Assembly (NCBI GenBank): GCA_001632435.1
Contig: KV424031.1
Location: forward strand, 1 to 64,000
From: Calocera cornea HHB12733
Lineage: Eukaryota; Basidiomycota; Dacrymycetes; Dacrymycetales; Dacrymycetaceae
Reading direction: 5' to 3'
DNA: 64,000 nt
Shown: positions 54,766 through 64,000 of the stretch, in pieces
Layout of the letters: every line of letters starts with the position of its first letter
Numbering within the stretch: position 1 is the stretch's first letter
The notes under the pieces: generated by a model
The model's database searches: none
The model's input: only the letters and a program-made list of their open reading frames with translations
What the model was told of the DNA's origin: nothing
Translations under genes and position numbers: made by a program

Positions 54766-55779
54766 GGCAGAGGGATACGATGGGCCTGGTCGAGATACGG
54801 CAAGAGGGCATATATAGAGATTGCAATCGGCATGGGCATTGGCGTGGAGACCCTAAGCACATCGCAGTAGGATGGAATCCCAACATGATGCTGCCGTCCT
54901 TGGAGATTGTAAGCGAAGCGGAGCATCGAGATGCCGGGAGTCGCCACGCTGTAGAGACAATCGGCCAGACGATGCCAGCTCGCTGCGAGACAGTAATGCG
55001 TCATCAGAATCGCTCGGGAATAGACTGCGACCTATGGTCAGTGCTGTGTAGCATCGTCTTGACATGTTGCAGACGCACCTTCATCCTAGGCCCAAGTCCA
55101 AAACGGCATCTTGAAGCCCGACTAGCGGTTGATATTCAATTGAATGTCGCTGCGTTGTGGATCCGTTCCCCATACTAACGGTCAGTTCATGCGCAAAATC
55201 GTCCGTGGTGGTAGGAACGACGCCCATGGGCAACGCGATGCCTGGTCCCTGACGAGTATGACTTTTCATGGAAGCCCACTTAGGTCCTACGTACCTAGCT
55301 TAGTCAGCTGCGACGAGATGACTGCCTGTTTCCATGGGGCGAAGTCCACGAAACTAAAATTTCAAGTTGCCTTATATGGAGCCCCTTTATTCCGCCGATC
55401 CGCGGGCTATTTACTTCAGATTCGACGTGTGCAGCTCAGGCATAGCAAGCGCGGTGGTCGGCATGCTACTGGGACAGGAGGGCGCCATAATGACCGAGGC
55501 GCCATAATGACCGAGGGTATCGTTGGACGTACGCACCTCTAACACTTGAATCAAAAAGTTCTACGATGACGCGAACGTGTTAGAGCTTGTAAGTAGGATC
55601 ATTAATGGATTAAAATGTAAGGGAGGTGGACGCGGTGCCACTTTTGTTGCCGAATCGAAGATGTGGCTGAAAACAAATAATGGCTCCGAGCTCGACACTG
55701 GTGCTCGAGCAACTCTTCCTCTTACCCACCTTTCCTCATCTCCTGAAAGCGTGTTGCGTTGAAAACACTGTTCCTCTGC
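54766..55779. other. Intergenic with short direct repeat, no clear gene
   Basis: A 17-bp unit (GCGCCATAATGACCGAG) is repeated head to tail at 55482-55515. A 62-codon minus-strand frame at 55081-55269 reads like the end of some oxidoreductase, but I cannot place it. No intact gene is seen. Confidence 0.35.
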
Positions 55780-57213
55780 TCACTTCCTAACGTGAATATG
55801 AAGTTGTGTAGCGGGCCAGAGTCGTCGAAGGAAGGTTTCGCACTCCGTAGGCGCAGTGCAGTTGTATGTTGCCAAGTGCAGGGTAGTAGAGATGAAACTC
55901 GTCGTCATGATTGACGTCGCTTTGGGGAGAGGAACTGGTGTGAGACGATCGAAGTACATGTCGACATGGCTGACAGAATGGCAATACGACGCCAGGTATA
56001 AGAGGCTCTGTTCGGTCAGGTTTGTGGTGGATCCAGGATCCAAGTCAGCGGTTTTGATAGTCAACCGCTGAAGGTGAGGCCAGATCTGTGCTATCCGGAG
56101 TAATCTCGTTGTCTGGAAGGGCAGGTTTGACCGCCATCTCTAGGGACAAGTCGACAAGATGCGGGCAGGTTCATAAGTGGACCAGTAGAGCTGTGAGACT
56201 GAACGATGGGTCCACTAGCTCGTCGTCTTCGACGTCAACGTTCCATGGCCACGCTGTGATAGACAAATTCTCGAGGAGAGGCATTTGAGCGGTGTTGAGC
56301 TTGGAGTTCGGCAGGATCAGTTCGAGAAGCTGAATCGGAAGCTGAAATCGGGCGCTGCGCAGAGAAATAAACCATCGCGATTGAGTGGCTCGCATGTTTG
56401 AGACATGATCCAAGAAATCGTAATAGAAGGATCCGGCGGGATAATCGATTGAAATAGAGAGATGCTTGAGACCAGCGTGATGTGAGAGCTGTCGGAGAGA
56501 TTTAGGATGAAGCGCCCACAGTCCGCCTTCGACTGTATGGAGCGATGGAAGCTTATATGAACGATCTCTAAAATCAGCTTCCTGCTCGCGTCTGAACAGA
56601 ATGTTACTTCCTGGTCGTCGCACATAGATGCGGTGACGAGACGAAGTTTACTGAGAGCCTTGAATCTGGTCGGGATGAGCTGGAGGAAGGCAGCTGTATC
56701 ATCTTCCAAGTCGTCCAGATGCTCGACTGCCAGCACCGCGTCTAGTTCTTGAAGATTAGGCGCTAAGAAGAACATCGCCAGAGACATCGCAGCAGCATCA
56801 CGATGTGGGTGGTAGTCTTGCATTTCCTCGCGGTCCAAAAGGATGCGGAGCGTTTTCAGTCTCGGGAGCGTTCCGACAAGTCCCGAGGTCCGCGTCAAGC
56901 AGAGACGGAAGGTAGTAGTGAGCGACTTGAATGGTGAATGTTCGAATGTATCACTCGTAGTAGGTCAAGCGTTCCTCACGTTCTCTTGCTGACATTCGCT
57001 GAGCCTAGGCGCCACCATTAGCGACCGATAAAGAGTAACTGTACGAGTGGGACTCACCGGAGCCTGGCACAACAGGCGGAACACCGTCTGCACGCCTATC
57101 GTACTGTACCGATCTGTGAAGATGAAAAATAGCTCCGAGCATAGCCCCTTGAGCGGAAGCATCTTTGAAGGGCCAGGTTGTAAATAAGGCCCACTGCGCG
57201 TTACGTTTTTCAA
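55780..57213 (-). pseudogene. LRR/F-box-type gene remnant
   Basis: Several neighbouring frames carry Leu-rich pieces in the right order but in different frames. They are LPRLKTLRILLDREEM, TRFKALSKLRLVTASM, SLHTVEGGLWALHPKSLRQLS, LKHLSISIDYP, PLLENLSITAWPW, CPHLVDLSLEMA and WPHLQRLTIKT. An in-frame TGA follows LVHL at about 56170, and a frameshift lies after DNEIT at about 56095. The pattern resembles agaric F-box/LRR proteins, but no F-box is seen at the 5' end. I judge it a pseudogene; unrecognised introns could explain part of the frame changes. Confidence 0.5.
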
Positions 57214-58749
57214 CTTTGACTTATGGAAACCGCGGAACCGAAATTAATCCGGTCCTAATTAAGCTCTTAACCACGGACAGCTTGTAATAAGGTCTTTTCT
57301 CAGCGTTACATGTTTCATTTGGGTAGGTGAAAAATGGGTCGCATTACACGTTACAATTACATCTTCACAGATCGGTACAGTAGCAGCACTGGAACTCTGG
57401 CAGGGACTGATAGTCAGCACCCTGGTTGCTGAAAAGCAGGTTATCAGCCGAAAAGGTGCTGCCTTGCCAAATGGCTGATAGCCATGATCAGCACCTAGGG
57501 TCCGATACCTCCGTGGTCCGCGTCAAGAGAGTGCCAGTTGCGCTCTGGGACCTTCATGCATCTGTCCTTTGGACCACCATCTCTCCGCCGTTTCATTTGC
57601 TCGCTGCTCTCTCCGTCCCCCCTACATTGCATGTATCTCCCACCAGCTTGCCCTTGTGGCCAACATAATTGGGCCATTGTAGGACCTCCTTCTGGAGGGC
57701 CAGGCTAGGCAATGTATATGTGCATATATGCATACTTTGTCGACTTTCAGCTTCCAACTCAGAGGCAGTGACCGGAGCGGTGAGGGGATAAGGTGCGAAA
57801 AACACAATGCTGTGATGCCATTGAGTGTGATAGACTTTAGATCTTGGCTGCTTGGATGGACACCAGACTGACGGATAATGCAACAGACATAGATAGCTGT
57901 ATCTAATCATAGTGCTGATATTAATGAACTATATTACTGAAAAACAGCCAGGTGCTGTTTACTTATCACTTTCTGCTGCTTATCAGCCGCTTCACCTAAG
58001 AAAACAACATACTGTTAATCAGCAACTACCGGCTGCTCATAATCAGCTCCTTTGAGGGTCTCAGAGCAGATGACAGGGATTGCCAACCCGGCGCAGGTGG
58101 TTACAAGGCCTACTCAGGGGCCTTTCAGAAGGCCAGCCCTGACAGCCCTGACGGGACTGATAGGGCCTGCCCAGCCCTGAACATATTGCTGCACGACTGT
58201 AGTTGTTATCGCAAATCATGCAAATCTATAGTACCCCTTTCGAATCAACTCATTCATACGAATCGTATTCACGAACAGCCATCAGCAGACCTACTTGAGC
58301 ATTTCACAACATGACTGCACCATTTGAGGAGCTTCCGGTCACGCACCAGTACAATATCTATGCAGGCATTGAGCCGTCCGAATTCGTCGGGACTCTCCGT
58401 GGAAAGGTTGTTAAAGTACACGTCAAAGGATACATCATCGCCCCTTTGCAGATGACACATGTCATCAACTTAGTCATGATCTGTTGATGTATAAGTGGAA
58501 AATGTCTCTAAGAAAAGGCCATCGCGAGCAAGAGATGGGTCGAGATGTGCAATGCTTTCAAAGCTTTTATCGGACTATTCGGAGATTCGGCTTATCAGAT
58601 CGGAGATTAGCGCCGGGTCTCATCAGGGATGACGCCTTCTTCACGCACAAGCCGCGACGGTGCCACCGCATAAGTTAAGTGCTGAGCGCTGAGCCCCTAC
58701 CCAATCCAGCTACAAGCTTCAACACCTTACGGGCAGCACCACTGGACGA
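57214..58749. other. Intergenic with clustered short palindromic repeats
   Basis: No gene is recognised. Two AT-richer clusters (about 57401-57500 and 57940-58055) hold repeats of the type CTGATNAGC/TGCTGAT, separated by about 440 bp, and CAGCCCTGACAGCCCTGAC lies at about 58133-58151. This resembles the repeated subterminal ends of a non-autonomous transposon, but no clear terminal inverted repeat or target-site duplication was found. Confidence 0.35.
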
Positions 58750-61527
58750 ATGATACCTCGGGAGCCATACTCGGCAGTGCGAGTGCTCCTGAGCTTGTCG
58801 AAGGGTCATATACAAGTGCGTATGTGGTGCTGGCTCGCGTTCACAATTTGCTGACATCAAGCGTGACCTCTTATTAGGTAACCCACGCGCGTCCTGCTGC
58901 AAAAGGCACACGACCGTCGAGCAATCGCTCTTACTCTACCTCAACAACATGTTTGTCGCGAGAACGTACCCGTGAAGTGCTATCACGAGGAACCGCATCC
59001 TTGAACGCGCTCCCTGCAGCGTCGAGAATCGGGTTGCAGTGCCGAGGATACCGACATTATCCGCCACGCCTATCCCCATCTCCCTCTGATCCTACTGCTC
59101 CACAAAATCCCAGTGCCAAGCAAGCACCGGGGCCAGAGATCTCCCCAGCAGTACTAACAAACCCTCCTCCAAAGCCTGCATCGAAGCAACTACCGACACG
59201 TGACGCGTACGAGCATGACCTGGGCGACACCGTGCAGCTCTCTCAGGCGGAGCAGAGGAAGTCGGATTGGAATATCATCAAGCAGCTGGCGGTGAACGTG
59301 TGGCCGAAAGGGGAGTGGGGCGTGAAGACGAGGGTTGTGACTGCGTTCGCGCTGCTGATAGCTGGCAAGGTGCGTGTATGCGTGTCACTTTCGTCGCATA
59401 ATATTGAAGCGATCATAGATTGCCAATGTGCAAGTGCCATTCTTCTTCAAGGGAGTGGTTGATGCTCTCAACGTGGAAGTCACTGCAGACACGACCGTAT
59501 GGGTGATTGCGGGCTCGGTGATAGCGGGATGTATGTCCCCGCTCTGCCATCACCGGAGCACACGCTGAATATTGCTGGCATAGATGGCCTCGCTCGAGTC
59601 ATGTCGACCATATTCAGCGAATTGCGGAACGCGATATTCGCTAATGTTGCTCAGCGCGCAATCCGTCGAGTTGCGCGCGACACATTCGACCATCTACTCA
59701 ATCTGGATCTGAAGTTCCACCTATCGCGTCAAACCGGAGGTCTAACGAGAGCTATCGACCGCGGGACGAAGTGCGCTATCGTACAGCATCAGTGCGATGG
59801 TATACTAACGCACGAGCAGAGGCATCACGTTCATGCTCACTTCTTTGGTCTTTCATGTGGTCCCCACTGCCTTGGAGATCACCATGGTGTGCGGAATCCT
59901 GGTGAGCCTTGAGCATCCTCGGCATGCCGAAGGAAATTGACCACGGATCAGACGTACAATTTCGGAGCAAACTACGCGATCGTGACAGCAGTGACGATGA
60001 TCGCATATACCTGGTTCACTGTTCGAACAACAGCATGGAGAACACATTTCCGTCGCGAAGCCAACCAAGCCGACAACAAGGCTGCAACCACATCTGTTGA
60101 CTCTCTCATCAACTATGAGGCGGTCAAGCATTTCAATAATGAGAAGTATGAAGTAAACCAGTATGATCAATCTCTAGCAAAGTTCGAGGATGCATCGCTT
60201 AAGATCGCGACATCACTCGCCTATCTTAATTCGGGACAGAACATCATATTCTCCACGGCGTTGACAATGATGATGTTCTTGGCCGCGCAGGGAATTCTCA
60301 ATGGTACGTCCGCATCATCACCATTCGAATTAGCACTGATCCCAAGTATCAGGGCACATGACTGTTGGTGATCTGGTCATGGTCAATCAGCTCGTCTTCC
60401 AGCTGTCCTTGCCGCTGAACTTCCTCGGAACCGTCTACCGAGAGTTGAGACAGAGCTTGCTGGACATGGAAGTTCTGTTCAATATTCGCAGCAATAACAA
60501 GCCCATTCAGGCAAGTCTGCCTTTAGTTACCCATGAATTCTGATAACACATGAGTCAACAGGATCGGCCTGGCGCCAAGCCCCTCATGCTCAGAGGTGGC
60601 GAGATCAAGTTTGATCATGTCGCTTTCGCTTACCACCCGGATCGACCTATCTTCCGCGATGTATCGTTCACGATTCCGGCGGGGAAGAAGGTTGCTATTG
60701 TTGGACCGAGCGGGTCTGGCAAGTCTACGATCTTCCGACTACTGTTCCGGTTCTATGAGCCCGACAAGGGCCGGATTCTCATCGATGACCAAGACATCCT
60801 CGCTATTCAAGGGGACAGCCTCAGACGCGCCATCGGTGTTGTACCACAAGACACACCACTCTTCCACAACGATGTGATGCACAATATCCGCTACGGTCGA
60901 TTGAGTGCGACGGACGAGGAAGTTGTGGAGGCAGCTAAGAAGGCAAACGTGCATCAGACTATCGAGCGCATGGCGCAAAAGTACCACACGCAGGTCGGTG
61001 AACGTGGTTTGATGATCTCGGGAGGGGAGAAGCAGCGCTTGGCTGTGGCGAGGGTGCTGCTCAAAGATCCGCCTATCTTGTTCTTTGACGAAGCGGTGTG
61101 TTGCACCCTAGTCCGAGCCGCATATTTACTGATTGGCATTTACGTTAGACATCGGCCTTGGACAGCCAGACGGAAATGGAGCTAATGAGAAACATTAACT
61201 CCACGCTGCTGGACAAAAAGCGCACTAGCGTGTTCATCGCCCATCGATTACGTACGGTAGCCACCGCGGGTAAGTCAATTTGGCTGAGTGACCATGTGCT
61301 TGAGTTCACTCGCGTACACAGATCTGATCATCGTCCTCAAGGAGGGCTATGTGGTGGAGCAGGGAACGCATGACGAGCTCATGCGCTCCGGCGGTCTTTA
61401 CTGCTCCATGTGGCACACGCAGGCGAATGATCCCACGGAGACCGCTCCGATAGCAAAAGAGGAAGACGATGACGACGAGGTGAAGGTGCGCAAGGACGAG
61501 CGCGAGGAGGTTGCGTCACCCAAATAG
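58750..61527 (+). CDS. ATM1: Mitochondrial ABC transporter Atm1
   Basis: Atm1 is the inner-membrane half-transporter that exports a sulfur/glutathione compound for cytosolic Fe/S protein assembly. About nine exons; exon 1 is 58750-58815 ([18 protein letters not shown]...) and exon 2 starts at 58878. This start supplies a basic, Ser-rich presequence with NRSYSTSTT, which a start in exon 2 would lack. The membrane domain covers [13 protein letters not shown] to [11 protein letters not shown] and [11 protein letters not shown]. The nucleotide domain has Walker [11 protein letters not shown]-loop VVPQDTPLF, signature [10 protein letters not shown], Walker B ILFFDEA|TSALD (split by an intron) and FIAHRLRTV. 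The tail is acidic (EEDDDDEV). Confidence 0.93.
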
Positions 61528-62913
61528 GCCAATGCCCTATTGGGAGCGGCGGTGCGCGGCTACTAATGGTGGGACGAAGAGCATAGACTGTTGTTGTAAT
61601 GTGTACCAGTGATTCCAACCAATTCACTTCTCTGGATCTTCTCAACGTGATGATAACGGCGCACGCTCCGACAGGCTGATCGGGAGCCATGTGGTCGAAC
61701 GCCGCCCCATTCCTTAAGCAACCTGCTCGCCTGTGCGACCTACCGTAATGTGATGAGCCGGAACGGCCCATGTTTGTCGAAGCCTCTCCAAAATACACAG
61801 TACTCGAGTAGCCAGTCCATTGCAGACTGATAGTCCGACCGAGCTCTCCGGTAATCATGATGATATGCGATATGGGCGCACGGGCAGCAGCCAAAAATAA
61901 TCCTCCTAAACACCGTCCAGCTTGGGCGCGAAGAGTGCGCGCGCCCTCGCGCCGGTCGGTCGGCTTCTTTTCCGCTGCTGCGCCTCTTCCCGCAAGGCAA
62001 GTTGTTGCCGGCCAGCGGCGAGCGCATTGTACCCTGTACTTACTGTAGGGACACACGATTTCGACTATTCAATGAACAAGGAGACGAGGCCGGCTAGACA
62101 GTCTCGTTAAAGCGATGTCGCCGCCTTCGCTCGCCGCAAGTCGTGCTTCCGCTTGCTTTGATTGAGCCTTTACAGAAATGCGCGCTATTCGCCTCAGGTT
62201 CGAACGGCAAAACTACTGTACAGTCGCACCCCACCTCAACTCTCGCCACTTCCCCTCGTATCTGTTCATCCATTGTCTGAAAATTTGCCACAAAGTCCGG
62301 CAGGACAATGAACGTGTATCCCAAACGATCAAAGGCGGCCCTGTCCGATTGTCCCAGAAGCCACGGCGCTGCGTGCGAAGTGTGCACGGCAGACTGACAC
62401 AGCCGCATCAGATGTCGTCGGCCCATCAGACGTCTGCGAATCCCTGGGCCACGTAGTGGTCCAGGTTTTTTGGGGGGGAGAAATTCGCTGCATTTTTCGC
62501 CAAATCCGGTAATTACGTCCGGGCTCACGTGTATGCTTCCGCTAGAGTATCCGTGCATCTGCGCGCAGTTGCCCGCCTCTTCATAGGTCCACTGCCCGCC
62601 CCCTCGTGCTCGCCCCGCCCGCCCCATAGTGTTAAATCAGCCACCCACCGCTGCCCGCCTCCTGCTGTAATGTACATAATGGGCTCCTTCGCATGGGCCG
62701 GCCTCCCCCCAGCCCTTCTCGGTACACTGCGCATGGATTCTACTCATGCAAGCCCGGGGCGTTACACTTTCGCGCCGGTCGATGCGCTCCAATTGCATCA
62801 CATCTAGCTTCATAAACCAGCCATTTCACCCTTATGCGCATGGCTGGTTGTACTCAGTGGAAAAGGAGATATAACGTTGGCTTTGTGCGCAGTGTTTCTC
62901 AACTCTCTCCCCG
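61528..62913. other. Intergenic, no supported gene
   Basis: The interval contains only overlapping low-quality frames, including a 177-codon minus-strand frame (62094-62627) with no domain I recognise. A G-run at 62467-62480 and pyrimidine-rich sequence follow. It may include the 5' end of the mobile element whose ORF starts at 62914. Confidence 0.4.
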
Positions 62914-64000
62914 ATGCACGCTCACTATAGCGTTATAGAAAGCACTATTCGGTTTCAAGATGGGACTGTGGAGCCGCTGTCCGTACTCAACCTGCGATAT
63001 TCGTTCGAATTCCTCGTCCGCACTACACACTTTGTCCCGGCTGCCGACGATCGGGTTTCTCTGCTCGCACCCCTTGTGCCTGTCTTGGAGTCGTTCGATT
63101 TCTTCAAGAAGCCCGACCTCTTGGACATTGCGCAGTGTGTTGGCTACGCGGTACCCGCTCGTGCGACTCGGAGTACGATGATCCCCTCGCTGATCGCCCA
63201 TATCCATACGGCTGAAGACTTGCTGCTCATGTTCCTCTGGGTATTCAAAGGTCGACCCCCCCGCGATTATGAAGGTACATCTCGACGGCCCGCCGCTGAT
63301 ACTCTGCGCTCGGGTACTGTGCCTGCGAAGCGGCGTTCCGATGACCATGCGCATCGTCCCTCCGATCGAAGCAACGAAGAATCGTTTCCTCCTCCCTACT
63401 CCGAAGATCTCGTGCGGACTATAATTTCCGAGTACACTGATTCTGTCAGCACGGAAAATCTGCGTACTGTCGTCTGTGCATCTTGCGCAGAGGGTGTCCG
63501 TGCCGCCGCCAGTCGGTCCATGTGTGTGGAAGACGTCGACTTTACTGTGTTGACGAACCCATTGCTTCCGTCGCATCTTCGGCCTATCGGGTATAACCTC
63601 TGCGCATATTCGAATGCAATCCTCGAGCCGGCTGGTTTATCCAATGCAAACGAATGCGAGGGCAACGTCACACTATGCACACCTTGCCATAGTTATCTAC
63701 GAGCAAACAAGAAACCAGCACTCGCTTTAGCCAACCAGTTCTACTATGCGCATGATCATGTGCCATCTGCCGTGCAAGACGCCTTCAATCATTCTACTTT
63801 CGTTGATCGTCGACTTGTGGCCCGTTGTTCCACCACAAAAATCTGCTTTCGTTATTTCGATAACCCGGAAAGCCGTTTGTATCGAAACGGGTTCGATGGA
63901 ATGCAACGTTATTCCCGCGGCAATGTCCTTGTTTTGCCCCAGGATACCGCCCGGCTGCACAACGTCTTGCCGCCTCCCATGGACGATGTGCGCGACAGTT
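62914..64000 (+). CDS. Helitron-type protein, N-terminal part (runs off window)
   Basis: A frame opens with ATG at 62914 (MHAHYSVIESTIRFQDGTVE) and stays open to the window edge, 362 codons without a stop or intron. It contains a cysteine pattern CASCAEGVRA ... LCAYSNAILEPAGL ... LCTPCHSYLRANK, then GNVLVLPQDTARLHNVLPPP. This order, Cys clusters followed by the VLPQ...VLPPP box, matches the DUF6570-like region that precedes the helicase in fungal Helitron transposons. The replication initiator and helicase would lie beyond 64000. No homology search was possible, so the call rests on pattern. Confidence 0.68.
   Translation, partial: MHAHYSVIESTIRFQDGTVEPLSVLNLRYSFEFLVRTTHFVPAADDRVSLLAPLVPVLESFDFFKKPDLLDIAQCVGYAVPARATRSTMIPSLIAHIHTAEDLLLMFLWVFKGRPPRDYEGTSRRPAADTLRSGTVPAKRRSDDHAHRPSDRSNEESFPPPYSEDLVRTIISEYTDSVSTENLRTVVCASCAEGVRAAASRSMCVEDVDFTVLTNPLLPSHLRPIGYNLCAYSNAILEPAGLSNANECEGNVTLCTPCHSYLRANKKPALALANQFYYAHDHVPSAVQDAFNHSTFVDRRLVARCSTTKICFRYFDNPESRLYRNGFDGMQRYSRGNVLVLPQDTARLHNVLPPPMDDVRDS

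Noticed and set aside
61379..62056. 225-codon minus-strand frame after ATM1
   Set aside because: It overlaps the ATM1 3' end antisense and has no family features.

Overview
The window looks like a piece of an Agaricomycete (mushroom-forming Basidiomycota) nuclear genome. The reasons are the many 47-65 nt spliceosomal introns with GT(A/G)NG donors and CTNA-like branch points, dense genes on both strands with short divergent promoters, fungal-only families (inositol phosphorylceramide synthase, fungal C2-domain phosphatidylserine decarboxylase, VTC-type protein, GATA factor), a Ty3/Gypsy chromovirus remnant and a Helitron-type ORF. Most genes had to be assembled by hand from several exons. Exon limits are given where frame and splice sites agree; no transcript data were available.

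Layout. 1-3.5 kb is repeat-rich: hairpins, a 32-bp perfect palindrome, the 3' end of a chromovirus with its LTR, and TTAGGG-like tracts. 3.5-6.4 kb holds two farnesyl diphosphate synthase genes in tandem, with identical exon lengths. 6.8-13.8 kb is housekeeping: IPC synthase (AUR1), kinetochore DSN1/Mis13, EMC4, a small probable mitochondrial protein and an EVE-domain (THYN1-like) protein. 14.1-18.9 kb holds three adjacent tailoring-type enzymes: an SDR, a methyltransferase and a TauD-type dioxygenase. 19-34 kb holds a GATA factor, a macro-domain protein, PSD2, a C2H2 zinc-finger protein, an F-box/LRR-like fragment, a VTC1-like protein and a Sis1-type DnaJ with a candidate heat-shock element. 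34-48 kb holds an Irc21-like cytochrome b5 protein, two arrestin-like proteins, a Cyc2-like reductase, an LYR protein, a Fus1-like SH3 membrane protein and an unknown protein. 48-57 kb is an accessory island: two intact F-box/LRR-like genes, a third decayed copy, a damaged second SDR and another decayed LRR gene. 58.7-61.5 kb is mitochondrial ABC transporter ATM1. From 62.9 kb to the window edge an ORF resembling the N-terminal part of fungal Helitron proteins is open.

How the genes relate. FPP synthase and AUR1 share a 346-bp divergent promoter region. FPP feeds sterol, ubiquinone, dolichol and sesquiterpene synthesis; AUR1 makes inositol phosphorylceramide. Other divergent pairs are DSN1/EMC4, EVE/SDR, methyltransferase/TauD, GATA/macro, PSD2/zinc finger and VTC1-like/DnaJ. 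The SDR-methyltransferase-TauD trio could be a small metabolic module, but no core synthase is visible beside it. I found no CRISPR, rRNA or convincing tRNA gene. The most unusual items are the FPP synthase tandem with a retained 26-nt upstream element, the decaying F-box/LRR and SDR island, the terminal Helitron-like ORF, and a 56-nt homopolymer C tract inside an intron.
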